From assembly GCA_021812385.1 (NCBI GenBank), contig JAKANO010000007.1, positions 76,512 through 140,511 on the forward strand: a DNA stretch of 64,000 nt, read 5' to 3'. Shown one piece after another: positions 33,049 through 42,132 of the stretch. The notes under the pieces are model-generated. The model had not been told where the DNA came from, did no database searches, and worked only from the letters and a program-made list of their open reading frames with translations. Every line of letters begins with the position of its first letter. Position 1 is the first letter of the stretch. This DNA comes from Pseudomonadota bacterium (GTDB taxonomy: Bacteria > Pseudomonadota > Gammaproteobacteria > Burkholderiales > Thiobacteraceae). The position numbers and the translations under genes are program-made.

Positions 33049-34173
33049 ATGTTAAGAAAAATGAGGAGTCTGGGGCTGGGATGGGGTGCGTTCCTCATGT
33101 CCATGGCCGCGAGGGCACAAGAATCGAAATACAACCTGCCAACGCCGGAAAGCACTGTCGCACATCAAATCTATGATTTGCACATCTTGATTATGTGGGT
33201 GTGTGTGGCGATTTTCGTGGTGGTATTTGGCGTTATGTTTTACTCGATTTTGAAGCACCGCAAATCGCTCGGTCACAAAGCGGCGCATTTCCACGAGAAC
33301 ACGCAGATTGAAATCATTTGGACGGTTATCCCGTTTGCGATCCTGATCGCCATGGCGATTCCGGCATCGAAAACCATCCTCAATATGCGCGATGCGAGCA
33401 ACCCGGACATGACGGTTAAAGTGGTTGCCTATCAGTGGAAGTGGGAATACGAATACCCCGCAGAAGGAATCAAATTCCTGTCAAACCTAGCCACGCCGCG
33501 CGACCAAATTGAAGGTACAGCGCCCAAAGGCGACCACTACCTGCTGGAAGTGGATAATCCTTTAGTCGTCCCGGTGGGCAAAAAAGTGCGTCTGCTGCTT
33601 ACCGCAAACGACGTGATTCACTCGTGGGCGGTTCAAGCGTTTGGTATCAAGCAAGACGCGATCCCCGGGTTTATCAAAGATACCTGGTTCAAGGCGGATA
33701 AGCCGGGTACTTACCGCGGTCAATGCTCTGAGTTATGCGGCAAGGATCATGGCTTCATGCCTATCGTGGTCGAAGTGAAGACGCAAGAAGACTACGACAA
33801 GTGGGTCGCCGCGCAAAAAGCGAAGAATGCAGCGGTGACGATGGATCCCAATAAAACCTATAGCCTGGCCGAAATGAAAGCGCATGGCGAGAAAGTGTAT
33901 GCCACGAATTGCGCTGCTTGCCATCAGCCCACAGGTGCGGGCATGCCGCCGGTATTCCCGGCGCTAACCGGCTCGGCTGTTGTGACCGGCCCAAAAGCGG
34001 GACATATCGATATCGTGATGAATGGCGGCAAGAAAAACCCGGCGATGGTTGCTTGGGCCAAGACATTGAGCGATGTGGATATTGCTGCGGTCATTACCTA
34101 CGAGCGTAACGCGCTGGGTAATGCAACCGGTGAAGTAATCCAGCCTGCCGAAATCAAAGCATTACGCAAATAA
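33049..34173 (+). CDS. coxB: Cytochrome c oxidase subunit II with C-terminal cytochrome c domain
   Basis: Subunit II takes electrons from cytochrome c through the CuA centre. The 374 residues have a signal-like first helix (cleavage near ARA, residue 23), membrane helices near 42-65 and 88-108, and a cupredoxin domain with CuA ligands H191, C226, C230, H234 and M237. A fused cytochrome c domain follows, with heme motif CAACH at 288-292, the caa3-type extension common in betaproteobacteria. It is the first gene of a nearly complete oxidase operon (coxB to cyoE, 33.0-41.2 kb). A PCu(A)C copper chaperone is at 50.1 kb. Confidence 0.97.
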   Translation: MLRKMRSLGLGWGAFLMSMAARAQESKYNLPTPESTVAHQIYDLHILIMWVCVAIFVVVFGVMFYSILKHRKSLGHKAAHFHENTQIEIIWTVIPFAILIAMAIPASKTILNMRDASNPDMTVKVVAYQWKWEYEYPAEGIKFLSNLATPRDQIEGTAPKGDHYLLEVDNPLVVPVGKKVRLLLTANDVIHSWAVQAFGIKQDAIPGFIKDTWFKADKPGTYRGQCSELCGKDHGFMPIVVEVKTQEDYDKWVAAQKAKNAAVTMDPNKTYSLAEMKAHGEKVYATNCAACHQPTGAGMPPVFPALTGSAVVTGPKAGHIDIVMNGGKKNPAMVAWAKTLSDVDIAAVITYERNALGNATGEVIQPAEIKALRK

Positions 34174-34188
34174 TTTAGGAGCCTGAAA

Positions 34189-35781
34189 ATGGAAGCGACA
34201 CACGCACACGGTCAAGATCATGCGCACGATCATGGGCACGGTCATCCGACCGGTCTGATGCGGTGGGTAACAACCACCAACCATAAAGACATCGGAACCT
34301 TGTATCTTTGGTTCTCGTTCATCATGCTGCTGTCCGGCGGTACGCTCGCGCTCTTGATTCGCGCCGAGCTGTTTGAGCCGGGCATGCAGATCATGCGGCC
34401 GGAGTTCTTTAACCAGCTCACCACGATGCATGGCCTGATCATGGTGTTCGGCGCCATCATGCCGGCCTTCGTTGGTTTTGCGAACTGGCAAGTACCGATG
34501 ATGATCGGTGCGCCGGATATGGCTTTCCCGCGCATGAATAACTGGAGCTTTTGGCTGTTGCCGGTCGCGGCAAGCTTGCTGATTGGCTCCTTCTTCGTGC
34601 CGGGCGGCGCATCGGCCGGTGGTTGGACGATGTATGCCCCGTTATTCCTGCAAGGCGGCATTTCCAACGACATGACTATCTTCGCAGTGCATATCCTGGG
34701 TATTTCTTCGATCATGGGCGCGATCAATATCGTAACCACGATCCTGAACTTGCGCGCACCGGGCATGACCCTGATGAAAATGCCGTTGTTTGTCTGGACC
34801 TGGTTGATTACGGCCTATCTGCTGATCGCAGTCATGCCGGTGCTGGCCGGCGCCGTGACCATGTTGCTGACGGATCGTCATTTCGGTACCAGCTTCTTTA
34901 ATGCGGCTGGCGGCGGTGACCCCGTGATGTTCCAGCACATTTTCTGGTTCTTCGGTCATCCCGAGGTGTACATCATGATTCTGCCAGCGTTCGGCATCAT
35001 TTCGCAGATCATTCCGACCTTTTCGCGCAAGCCGCTGTTTGGTTATGCCTCCATGGTGTATGCAACCTCCTCGATCGCGATTCTGTCGTTCATGGTTTGG
35101 GCGCATCACATGTTTACCGTGGGCTTGCCCACGGCAGCGCAGTTGTTCTTCATGTATGCAACCATGCTGATCGCGATCCCGACCGGCGTGAAAGTGTTTA
35201 ACTGGATTGCCACCATGTGGAAGGGCTCGATGACGTTCGAAACCCCGATGCTGTTTGCCATCGCTTTCGTTTGCCTGTTCACGATCGGCGGCTTCTCCGG
35301 CTTGGTGCTGGCGATCACGCCGGTGGATATTCAGTTGCAGGATACCTATTACGTGGTGGCGCACTTCCACTATGTGTTGGTGTCTGGGGCGCTGTTCTCC
35401 ATCTTCGCAGGCGTGTATTTCTGGCTGCCCAAGTGGACCGGCCACATGTACGACGAGAAGTTGGGCAAATTGCACTTCTGGCTCTCCACGATTTTCTTCA
35501 ACGTGCTGTTCTTCCCGATGCACTTCCTCGGTTTGGCCGGTATGCCGCGCCGGATTCCGGACTATGCCTTGCAATTCGCCGACTGGAATAAGGTGGCTTC
35601 TATCGGCGCCTTCGGCTTCGGGCTGTCGCAGTTGATCCTGTTGGTTGTGGTGTTGAAGTGCATCAAAGGTGGCGTGAAAGCAGAAGGTCGCGCTTGGGAA
35701 GGTGCGGATTCCTTGGAGTGGACGCACTTGCCGTCCCCCGCGCCCTACCATACGTTTGAAACACCACCGACCGTTAACTGA
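34189..35781 (+). CDS. ctaD: Cytochrome c oxidase subunit I
   Basis: The 530-residue catalytic subunit reduces oxygen at the heme a3-CuB centre and pumps protons. It has twelve hydrophobic helices, [13 protein letters not shown] at the start, the first heme histidine in [27 protein letters not shown] with the cross-linked His-Tyr pair, and a paired-histidine segment near HFHYVL. The first 25 residues carry seven or eight histidines ([15 protein letters not shown]), a cytoplasmic metal-binding-like extension. ATG 34189 is 15 bases after coxB with an AGGAG. A hairpin terminator follows the gene. Confidence 0.98.
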   Translation: MEATHAHGQDHAHDHGHGHPTGLMRWVTTTNHKDIGTLYLWFSFIMLLSGGTLALLIRAELFEPGMQIMRPEFFNQLTTMHGLIMVFGAIMPAFVGFANWQVPMMIGAPDMAFPRMNNWSFWLLPVAASLLIGSFFVPGGASAGGWTMYAPLFLQGGISNDMTIFAVHILGISSIMGAINIVTTILNLRAPGMTLMKMPLFVWTWLITAYLLIAVMPVLAGAVTMLLTDRHFGTSFFNAAGGGDPVMFQHIFWFFGHPEVYIMILPAFGIISQIIPTFSRKPLFGYASMVYATSSIAILSFMVWAHHMFTVGLPTAAQLFFMYATMLIAIPTGVKVFNWIATMWKGSMTFETPMLFAIAFVCLFTIGGFSGLVLAITPVDIQLQDTYYVVAHFHYVLVSGALFSIFAGVYFWLPKWTGHMYDEKLGKLHFWLSTIFFNVLFFPMHFLGLAGMPRRIPDYALQFADWNKVASIGAFGFGLSQLILLVVVLKCIKGGVKAEGRAWEGADSLEWTHLPSPAPYHTFETPPTVN

Positions 35782-35787
35782 TTTGCC

Positions 35788-35827
35788 CGGGGCAGCGCGT
35801 GATCATTATCCGCCTGCCCCGTTTTTT
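35788..35827 (+). terminator. Hairpin with T-run after ctaD (partial terminator inside the operon)
   Basis: CGGGGCAG at 35788-35795 pairs with CTGCCCCG at 35814-35821, then six T. It has full rho-independent form but lies inside the cox operon, so it probably lowers expression of the assembly genes relative to the subunits. Confidence 0.75.
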
Positions 35828-35837
35828 GGAGTCTTAA

Positions 35838-35939
35838 GTGGAAAGCCCCGTTAATAGAGATAAAGCGAAATATCGAACCGCCGCAATTTTGGCGGCTATC
35901 GTCGTGATGATCTTTGCCTTGTCATTTTTGGGGCATTAA
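35838..35939 (+). CDS. Cytochrome oxidase small assembly protein
   Basis: The GTG at 35838, five bases after GGAGTC, opens a 33-residue frame with a charged N-terminus and one hydrophobic helix (AAILAAIVVMIFALSF) ending LGH. In betaproteobacteria a short one-helix protein at exactly this place, between subunit I and CtaG, is annotated as a small oxidase assembly protein, and position, size and helix all match. It ends three bases before ctaG. The function is not established in detail. Confidence 0.75.
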   Translation: MESPVNRDKAKYRTAAILAAIVVMIFALSFLGH

Positions 35940-35942
35940 TTA

Positions 35943-36470
35943 ATGACGGGGCAAACCGCGCAAAACCGCACCATCTTGAAGAAATTGCTGCTGGTGTCGG
36001 TGCTGATGTTTGGCTTTGGCTATGCGTTGATACCGTTCTACAAAAAGCTCTGCGATGTCACGGGTATCAGCAAAGACAAGATAACGGTGTCGAATACGCA
36101 GATGGATCCGGCGCGCTGGGTCACCGTTGAATTTGATGCCAACCTGGGTGCAAAGCTGCCGTGGATTTTTGAACCGCAGACAACGAGCTTGCGCATACAT
36201 CCAGGTGAGATCAAGCAAGTCTTGTATCGTGTAGTGAATTTGACGGATCGCACGATCGTCGGCCAAGCAATACCGAGTTATGGCCCGGCGCTGGCTGGTG
36301 CCTATTTTAAAAAGATTGCGTGTTTCTGCTTTACGCAGCAGACGCTCAAGCCGCATGAAGAGCGACTGATGCCGGTGCAATTTGTAGTGCAAAACGATTT
36401 GCCAAAGGATGTGCATACGATTACCTTGTCGTACACGTTCTACGAACAAGCAAAAGCCGGGGCGACTTGA
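35943..36470 (+). CDS. ctaG: Cytochrome c oxidase assembly protein CtaG (Cox11-type copper chaperone)
   Basis: CtaG/Cox11 delivers copper to the CuB site of subunit I. The 175 residues have one N-terminal membrane helix (about 15-33) and a periplasmic immunoglobulin-like domain with the copper-binding CFCF motif at 127-130 (C127, C129), QTTSLRIHPGE and PHEERLMPVQFVV. The single cysteine C37 after the helix is also conserved in the family. The stop overlaps the start of the DUF2970 gene (TGATG). Confidence 0.95.
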   Translation: MTGQTAQNRTILKKLLLVSVLMFGFGYALIPFYKKLCDVTGISKDKITVSNTQMDPARWVTVEFDANLGAKLPWIFEPQTTSLRIHPGEIKQVLYRVVNLTDRTIVGQAIPSYGPALAGAYFKKIACFCFTQQTLKPHEERLMPVQFVVQNDLPKDVHTITLSYTFYEQAKAGAT

Positions 36471-36676
36471 TGGCGCAGGAACAAAAGTCGCAGAAAGCCA
36501 GTGCATGGCAGGCAGCACGTGCCGTATTTTGGAGTTTTTTTGGCGTACGTAAGAGCACCGATTACAATCGCGACGCCGTGCGGCTGACGCCAGGGCAAGT
36601 GATTGCGGCAGGTTTGGTGGGCGCTGCGTTATTTATCGCGACGCTGGTGGGCATCGTGTATGTGGTGATGCACTAA
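36470..36676 (+). CDS. DUF2970 small membrane protein
   Basis: The 68-residue protein starts at ATG 36470, overlapping ctaG by one base (TTG 36467 is less likely). It has a hydrophilic N-terminus with AVFWSFFGVRKSTDY, the DUF2970 signature, and one C-terminal membrane helix (VIAAGLVGAALFIATLVGIVYVV). DUF2970 genes regularly lie between ctaG and subunit III in betaproteobacteria, so a role in oxidase assembly or as a minor subunit is likely but unproven. Confidence 0.85.
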   Translation: MAQEQKSQKASAWQAARAVFWSFFGVRKSTDYNRDAVRLTPGQVIAAGLVGAALFIATLVGIVYVVMH

Positions 36677-36721
36677 GACGAAAATTTTTGGTTTTAACGA
36701 TATATCTCAAGGAGGGGAAAA

Positions 36722-37606
36722 ATGAGTGATCATCAAGGTGGGGGTTATTATCTTCCGTCGCCATCGGGTTGGCCGATAGTCGGTTCAACGGCGCTGGCGC
36801 TGTTTGCCTGTGGCATGGTGCTATGGGCGAATAGTTTACCGGGCGGCTGGTTGGTGTTGGCGGGCTTGGGCGTGCTGTTTTACATGATGTTTGGCTGGTT
36901 CGGCAAAGTGATCGCCGAATCCGAAAGCGGCAAATACAACGCGCAAGTCGATCGTTCCTTCCGTTGGGGCATGAGCTGGTTCATTTTCTCGGAAGTGATG
37001 TTTTTTGCCGCATTCTTCGGCGCCCTGTTTTATGCGCGCATATTGTCGGTGCCTTGGTTGGGCGAAGGCGATACCCATGACATGTTGTGGTCTGGATTTA
37101 AAGCGGCCTGGCCAACGGCCGGCCCTTTAGGCGCGAAAATGATCGCCCCCATGGCAGAAGCCGGCAAAGGCGAATTTGCACCGATGGCCGCTTTGGGTGT
37201 GCCCGCGTTGAACACGCTCATCTTGCTGACCTCGGGCGTGACGCTGACGATCGCGCATTGGGGTTTAAAGAAGGGCAATCGCGGCCAATTGATTTTTTGG
37301 CTGGCGTTAACGGTCGCTTTAGGCGTGTCGTTCTTGTATTTCCAAGCCACGGAATATCATGAAGCCTATACCAAAATGGGTTTAACCTTGGGTGCCGGCA
37401 TCTACGGCTCAACCTTTTTCATGTTGACGGGCTTTCACGGTTTTCACGTGACCATCGGCACCATCATGTTGCTGGTGATTCTGATCCGTTGCATGAAGGG
37501 GCACTTCAAACCTGATCAACATTTCGCCTTCGAAGCCGTGTCCTGGTATTGGCATTTCGTGGACGTGGTCTGGCTCGGCCTGTTCGTGTTCGTATACTGG
37601 CTTTGA
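36722..37606 (+). CDS. ctaE: Cytochrome c oxidase subunit III
   Basis: Subunit III stabilises the oxidase and supports proton uptake. The 294 residues have seven hydrophobic helices, the SWFIFSEVMFFAAFFGA segment with the conserved glutamate, FQATEYHEA, FHGFHVTIGT and the terminal AVSWYWHFVDVVWLGLFVFVYW, which are diagnostic. A large insertion between the second and third helix is common in the betaproteobacterial form. AAGGAGGGG lies just upstream of ATG 36722. A hairpin terminator follows. Confidence 0.97.
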   Translation: MSDHQGGGYYLPSPSGWPIVGSTALALFACGMVLWANSLPGGWLVLAGLGVLFYMMFGWFGKVIAESESGKYNAQVDRSFRWGMSWFIFSEVMFFAAFFGALFYARILSVPWLGEGDTHDMLWSGFKAAWPTAGPLGAKMIAPMAEAGKGEFAPMAALGVPALNTLILLTSGVTLTIAHWGLKKGNRGQLIFWLALTVALGVSFLYFQATEYHEAYTKMGLTLGAGIYGSTFFMLTGFHGFHVTIGTIMLLVILIRCMKGHFKPDQHFAFEAVSWYWHFVDVVWLGLFVFVYWL

Positions 37607-37667
37607 TTAACCCCCGCTAAGTGGTGGAGGAGTAGCTTCCAAAGAAAAAAAGCAAAAAAGGGGATTG

Positions 37668-37699
37668 TGGCGCCGCAGCGGTATCGCGGCGCCATTTTT
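37668..37699 (+). terminator. Rho-independent terminator after ctaE
   Basis: TGGCGCCGC pairs with GCGGCGCCA across AGCGGTATC, followed by TTTTTA. It ends the first transcript of the oxidase genes. Confidence 0.85.
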
Positions 37700-37736
37700 A
37701 TTTGGCGGGAAGCGGGCAGTACGATTGCATAGCGTG

Positions 37737-37946
37737 CTATGGGCGCGGCGGCAGAATGCCGAAGTAGAAGCCGGCCATCAGCAGCAGAAATAATCCCAGG
37801 GATAAGGAAACTCGTAAAGTTAGCGCCTTGACGGTGCGCTCGGATTGGCCTTTATCCTTGACCAGAAAATACAGCGCGGAGGCCAAGCTGCCGAGGATGA
37901 ATAGCAGGAAGGCGATGATGATGATGCGATACAGGATAATAGACAT
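37737..37946 (-). CDS. Twin-transmembrane DUF2909 protein
   Basis: The 69-residue protein from ATG 37946 has two membrane helices (about 6-27 and 42-64) joined by a short basic loop (VKDKGQSERTVKALTLRVS), and ends in FGILPPRP. This is the DUF2909 twin-helix type, often found between subunit III and SURF1 on the opposite strand. It is divergent from surf1. Role unknown, presumably in oxidase biogenesis by context. Confidence 0.82.
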   Translation of the reverse strand: MSIILYRIIIIAFLLFILGSLASALYFLVKDKGQSERTVKALTLRVSLSLGLFLLLMAGFYFGILPPRP

Positions 37947-38002
37947 AGTGTTGGCTCCAAGCGCGATTCGGCGCAGTGTATCGGAAAGCTGCATGTGCCG
38001 CT

Positions 38003-38719
38003 ATGGCTATCATGGCTGAGCGTCGCCGTCCGATCTGGTTGCCGACCCTTGCGGCGATCGCTGTGATTGCCTTAACAGTTTACGCCGGGATTTGGCAAGC
38101 CCGGAAAGCGCAACATAAAATTGCGCTGCAAGATCGCTATGAAGCGCAAAGCAAGGCGCTACCGGTTGCACTGCCGGGCGGAATTATCGATGACGACCAT
38201 TATTTGTATCGGCGCGTCAGCGTGACCGGACGCTTTGATCCGGCACAGGAAATCTTGCTGGATAATGTTGTTTTGAAGGGTGTTCCGGGCTACCAAGTGA
38301 TCACGCCGCTGAAACTTGAAAACGAACCCGCTTATGTCCTGATTAGCCGCGGTTGGATCGCGCGCGGCTTGGATCGGACCTTGTTGCCGGAAATAAAAAC
38401 GCCGCTGGGCGTGGTTACGATCGAAGGCATTGCAGTGCCGCCCAGCGGCAAGTATTTGGAGCTCTCCTCGCAAACGGTTGAGGGAAAGGTCTGGGAGAAC
38501 CTGCATTTCAAGCGCATGCAGGCGCTATTGCCGCTGCGCTTGCAAACAGTCATGGTGACGCAACTCAACGATAATGGCGATGGATTGATCCATCATTGGG
38601 AACGGCCGGATACCGGCATGGAAAAGAATGCCGGTTATGCTTTCCAATGGTTTGCGATGGCCTTGGCGACACTAGTGATTTACGGAGTGCATTATGCAAA
38701 ACGAAGAAAAGCCGAATAG
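38003..38719 (+). CDS. SURF1 family oxidase assembly protein
   Basis: SURF1 helps insert heme A into subunit I. The 238 residues have an N-terminal helix (about 12-30), a periplasmic domain with the family's GxWQ-like GIWQARKAQ, PVALPG, DNVVLKGVPGYQVITPL and SRGWIARG segments, and a C-terminal helix with AFQWFAMALATLVIYGVHY. The start is uncertain among 37976 (GTG), 38003 and 38012. It overlaps the next gene by 26 bases. Confidence 0.92.
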   Translation: MAIMAERRRPIWLPTLAAIAVIALTVYAGIWQARKAQHKIALQDRYEAQSKALPVALPGGIIDDDHYLYRRVSVTGRFDPAQEILLDNVVLKGVPGYQVITPLKLENEPAYVLISRGWIARGLDRTLLPEIKTPLGVVTIEGIAVPPSGKYLELSSQTVEGKVWENLHFKRMQALLPLRLQTVMVTQLNDNGDGLIHHWERPDTGMEKNAGYAFQWFAMALATLVIYGVHYAKRRKAE

Positions 38720-39272
38720 AACTAAATTGATCCTTGTGATGGCAATATTCGCCTTGCCCGTTATCGCAAGCTACCTCGCTTATTTCGTATGGCCACCGCA
38801 AGGGGGTGTTCGAAATTATGGAACGCTGGTCAAGCCCGAGACACTGCCGGAATCCCTGGCGGTGGCCGCGCTGGATGGTTCTGCGGTTGCGCTCAAGTCG
38901 CTGCGCGGCAAATGGCTCATCGTGCAAGTCGACGTCGGCGCCTGTCCACGCGAGTGCGAACAAAAGCTGTATGCGATGCGCCAAGTGCGGCTGATGCAAG
39001 GCCGCGAGCGCGATCGTGTGCAGCGCATTTGGGTGATCGAGGATGGCCGTGCGCCCAGTACTGCGCTCAAGCAGGAATACGAGGGCACGGAGTTGCTCAT
39101 GGATCCAGCGCATGCGTTGCTTGGAAAATTAAGCGTGGACGGAGACGTCAAACAGTATATTTATATGATCGATCCGCTGGGCAATGTGATGATGCGCTGG
39201 CCAGGGAATCCGGATATCAAGCGCATGCATCAAGATGTCGAGCGCCTGCTTAAAGCCTCCCAAATAGGATGA
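38694..39272 (+). CDS. SCO/thioredoxin-like membrane-anchored protein of the oxidase operon
   Basis: The 192 residues have one N-terminal helix (about 12-32) and a thioredoxin-like periplasmic domain. A CxxxC pair lies at C84 and C88 (VGACPRECEQ), as in SCO proteins, which load copper into CuA. The C-terminal IYMIDPLGNVM segment aligns with the SCO IYLIDPxG segment, but the histidine that normally precedes it (VDHS in SCO) is replaced, so the copper site may be incomplete. It may act as a thiol reductase for CuA instead. It lies between SURF1 and heme A synthase. Confidence 0.8.
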   Translation: MQNEEKPNRTKLILVMAIFALPVIASYLAYFVWPPQGGVRNYGTLVKPETLPESLAVAALDGSAVALKSLRGKWLIVQVDVGACPRECEQKLYAMRQVRLMQGRERDRVQRIWVIEDGRAPSTALKQEYEGTELLMDPAHALLGKLSVDGDVKQYIYMIDPLGNVMMRWPGNPDIKRMHQDVERLLKASQIG

Positions 39273-39275
39273 GCC

Positions 39276-40265
39276 ATGCTTAAAAAACTGATACTTGCCG
39301 CCACCTTGCTAGCCTTCGGCGTCGTGGTGCTCGGCGCGTTTGTGCGTTTGTCGGATGCGGGCTTGGGTTGCCCCGATTGGCCGGGTTGTTACGGCAAGCT
39401 CAGCCCGGCACATGCGCACCAGGAAATCGCGCAAGCGCACGCCGAGCAGCCGCATGGACCGGTTTCCTCCGTCAAGGCCTGGAAGGAAATGGTGCATCGC
39501 TACTTCGCCAGCACCTTGGGTTTGCTGATCGTCATCACAGGCATCATGGCTTGGATCAAACGTGAACAACTGAAACAAAGTCCAGGCTTACCGCTGTTTT
39601 TAATTGGCTTCGTGATCCTGCAAGGCCTGTTTGGCATGTGGACCGTCACGCTGAAGCTAACGCCGATCATTGTCACCCTGCACTTAATGGGCGGAATGAC
39701 TACCTTGGCACTGCTGACCTGGCAGCTGCAACGGCAAAGCCGCGATATAGCGGCAGTGCGTGGCGTGGATGCAGAACGGATGAAGCCATATGCGACATTC
39801 GCCTTAGTGGTCGTTTTTTTACAAATTGCGCTGGGCGGTTGGGTGAGTTCAAATTATGCGGCACTTGCGTGTCCCGACTTTCCGACCTGCAAAGGGACAT
39901 GGTTGCCCGCGATGGATTTGCACCACGCATTTCAGTTGGTGCGCGATTTGGGCATGACGGCGCAAGGCGCATTATTGCCCTTGGAAGCGCTCACCGCGAT
40001 TCATTGGGTGCATCGCATTGGGGCATTGGTGACCTTGCTGGTGGTGGGATTGCTGGCGTTTAAAATGCTGCGCATTCCGGCATTGGCACGCGCTGGCGTA
40101 TTCATCGCCTTGATTTTGACCGCGCAAATATGTTTAGGCATCGCCAATGTCTTGCTGAGCTTGCCGCTGCCGGTAGCGGTGTCGCATAACGCCGTGGCAG
40201 CGCTGCTGCTGCTGTCGCTGGTCATGTTAAACTACAGATTAAGAAAAGCCCTAGGCCGGGCCTAA
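39276..40265 (+). CDS. ctaA: Heme A synthase (COX15/CtaA)
   Basis: CtaA oxidises the C8 methyl of heme O to a formyl group, giving heme A. The 329 residues form eight membrane helices with conserved histidines in [21 protein letters not shown] and SHNAVAAL, and the first-helix [22 protein letters not shown] with the cysteine pair loop repeated as ACPDFPTC in the second half. Spacing to the preceding gene is three bases. cyoE follows. Confidence 0.96.
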   Translation: MLKKLILAATLLAFGVVVLGAFVRLSDAGLGCPDWPGCYGKLSPAHAHQEIAQAHAEQPHGPVSSVKAWKEMVHRYFASTLGLLIVITGIMAWIKREQLKQSPGLPLFLIGFVILQGLFGMWTVTLKLTPIIVTLHLMGGMTTLALLTWQLQRQSRDIAAVRGVDAERMKPYATFALVVVFLQIALGGWVSSNYAALACPDFPTCKGTWLPAMDLHHAFQLVRDLGMTAQGALLPLEALTAIHWVHRIGALVTLLVVGLLAFKMLRIPALARAGVFIALILTAQICLGIANVLLSLPLPVAVSHNAVAALLLLSLVMLNYRLRKALGRA

Positions 40266-40278
40266 GCAGGTGCACAAC

Positions 40279-41199
40279 ATGAATACCCTCACGTTCGGTC
40301 AATTCGCATATCGCTGCCAACAATTCTTTCAACTCACCAAGCCGCGTGTGGTGTCGTTGATCGTATTTACTGCGGTGATCGGCATGTTCCTGGCAACGCC
40401 GGGCATGGTGCCGTTGCCGCTGCTGCTGTCGGCCACCGTGGGCATCGCGCTGGTCGCGGGCGCGGCGGCGGCGGTGAATTGCCTGATCGAACAAAAGTTG
40501 GACGCGCTCATGGCGCGCACGCGCGCCCGGCCGCTGGTGCGCGGCGAGGTGACTTCGCCGCAAACTTTGCTGTTTGCATGCATTGTCGGCGGCATCGGCT
40601 TGGTGATTCTCAATACGCAAGTCAACGCGCTGACCATGTGGCTGACCTTGGCCACTTTCGTCGGCTACGCCGTGGTTTATACCGTCATTTTGAAGCCGCT
40701 GACGCCGCAAAATATCGTCATCGGCGGCGCTTCCGGCGCCATGCCGCCGGTGCTGGGTTGGGCTGCGGTCACCGGCGAAGTCAGTGCCGATGCCTTACTG
40801 CTGTTCTTGATCATTTTCACCTGGACGCCGCCGCATTTCTGGGCCTTGGCGTTGTACCGTAAAAACGAATACGCCAAAGCCGGCATGCCGATGCTGCCGG
40901 TTACCCACGGCGATCAGTTCACCCAATTGCATGTGCTGCTCTACACCATCATCCTGACCGCGGCCACGGTTTTGCCGGTGGCCACCGGCATGGGCGGTAT
41001 GCTGTATTTGGTGTCGACGCTGCTGCTGGATGGCGTGTTTTTATATTTTGCCTATCAGATATGGCGCAATTATTCCGATGCCTTGGCGAAACGCACGTTC
41101 GCCTATTCCATTTTGTATTTGAGTTTGTTGTTTGCGGCTTTGTTGGTAGACCACTACTTCAAAGTGCCGCTGGCCGCGCTCTATGCTTGGCTAGCTTAG
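40279..41199 (+). CDS. cyoE: Protoheme IX farnesyltransferase (heme O synthase)
   Basis: The enzyme farnesylates heme b to heme O. The 306 residues have about nine membrane helices and the UbiA-family metal/diphosphate motifs: [20 protein letters not shown] in loop 1 (with glutamate in place of the first aspartate, as is usual in this group) and [27 protein letters not shown] 40279 follows GCAGGTG; GTG 40270 is possible. With ctaA it completes heme A supply for the oxidase. Confidence 0.95.
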   Translation: MNTLTFGQFAYRCQQFFQLTKPRVVSLIVFTAVIGMFLATPGMVPLPLLLSATVGIALVAGAAAAVNCLIEQKLDALMARTRARPLVRGEVTSPQTLLFACIVGGIGLVILNTQVNALTMWLTLATFVGYAVVYTVILKPLTPQNIVIGGASGAMPPVLGWAAVTGEVSADALLLFLIIFTWTPPHFWALALYRKNEYAKAGMPMLPVTHGDQFTQLHVLLYTIILTAATVLPVATGMGGMLYLVSTLLLDGVFLYFAYQIWRNYSDALAKRTFAYSILYLSLLFAALLVDHYFKVPLAALYAWLA

Positions 41200-41225
41200 T
41201 GCCGAGCGGCTGCAAGCAATCCCAA

Positions 41226-41247
41226 TTTCGGATAAAATCCTCCGAAA
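41226..41247. promoter_or_regulatory. Perfect dyad upstream of the Rrf2 gene
   Basis: TTTCGGA and TCCGAAA are inverted around eight bases (TAAAATCC), 17 bases before the Rrf2 start codon. Position and symmetry suggest an autoregulatory operator. The central TAAAAT may be part of a -10 element. Confidence 0.5.
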
Positions 41248-41264
41248 CAACTTTTTAGCCGGCC

Positions 41265-41732
41265 ATGATTTTATCCCGCACCAGCCAGTACGCGATTCAG
41301 GCTTTGATTTTTATAGCGACCCGCCCCTCGGGCGAGCCAGTGTTGAATCGCGAGATCGCCAGCTATCTTGGCGTGCCCTCGGCCTATCTTGCGAAAATCA
41401 TGCAGAATTTGTGCAAGGGCAACTTGTTGTATTCCTACCGTGGTCGTTTAGGCGGATTTTGTTTGCGCGAAGGTGCTGAAAAGACCGGCTTGATGCAAAT
41501 CCTGATGATGACGGAAGGGCCCAGCTTCACCCAAGATTGCGTGCTGGGCTTGAAGGTTTGTTCGGATGCGACCGCTTGCCCGATGCATGCGAAGTGGCTG
41601 CCGATCAAACAGAAAATCGTGGCGATTTTGAATGATCAGACGCTGGAAAAACTGGCGCGTGCTGTGCAGAGCGGCAAATATCGCCTGACGGATTTACCTT
41701 CCACCTTACTCGCCGCATCTAGTCGAACTTAA
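41265..41732 (+). CDS. Rrf2 family transcriptional regulator, probable iron-sulfur type
   Basis: The 155-residue protein has an Rrf2 winged helix-turn-helix (ILSRTSQYAIQALIFIA, LNREIASYLGVPSAYLAKIMQNL) and a dimer helix. Three cysteines at 92, 99 and 105 lie in the [2Fe-2S] ligand loop, resembling NsrR/IscR regulators, but with spacing x6 and x5. It could sense nitric oxide, iron-sulfur status or oxygen. It stands downstream of the oxidase operon on its own promoter, beside a dyad that may be its operator. Confidence 0.88.
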   Translation: MILSRTSQYAIQALIFIATRPSGEPVLNREIASYLGVPSAYLAKIMQNLCKGNLLYSYRGRLGGFCLREGAEKTGLMQILMMTEGPSFTQDCVLGLKVCSDATACPMHAKWLPIKQKIVAILNDQTLEKLARAVQSGKYRLTDLPSTLLAASSRT

Positions 41733-41921
41733 TTTTCTACTGCCGCAACGTTCCTTAGCGACGCGCTACGCGCCGTCTCCTATGCTATATTTTGCGCAAG
41801 CTAGCGGATTCAAATCAGGCGGGTGTTCCGCTATGGGGCAAGAGGCAGGCTGTCGCCTGCGTCTGTGGCGGCTAATTGACTGCTCGAGTATTCGGGATTA
41901 TTCCTGTGAAAGGTGCTCTGT

Positions 41922-42128
41922 ATGCAAGCAGAACAAATTGAACAAATCAAGCGACGGATTATCGAGCTTGGGATTGAGCACCGCGACCTGGATGAGGTCA
42001 TCGCCCGGCTCACCAGCGATCCCAGCCCGGACGAGTTGCAATTGCGTCGCTTGAAGAAACGTAAGTTATGGCTGAAGGATGAAATCACGCGTTTGCAAAT
42101 GCAAATCACGCCGGATATTTTGGCTTAG
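41922..42128 (+). CDS. DUF465 (YdcH-like) small helical protein
   Basis: The 68-residue product from ATG 41922 (GAAAGG eight bases upstream) is an all-helical hairpin: a first helix (IEQIKRRIIELGIEHRDLDEVIARL) followed by the DELQLRRLKKRKLWLKDEITRLQ helix, which carries the basic DUF465 signature. Function is unknown. It converges with cfa, only four bases apart. Confidence 0.85.
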   Translation: MQAEQIEQIKRRIIELGIEHRDLDEVIARLTSDPSPDELQLRRLKKRKLWLKDEITRLQMQITPDILA

Positions 42129-42132
42129 TCGC

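Noticed and set aside
34642..35751. 369-codon minus-strand frame within ctaD
   Set aside because: It is antisense to the conserved subunit I and has only His/Arg-rich low-information sequence.
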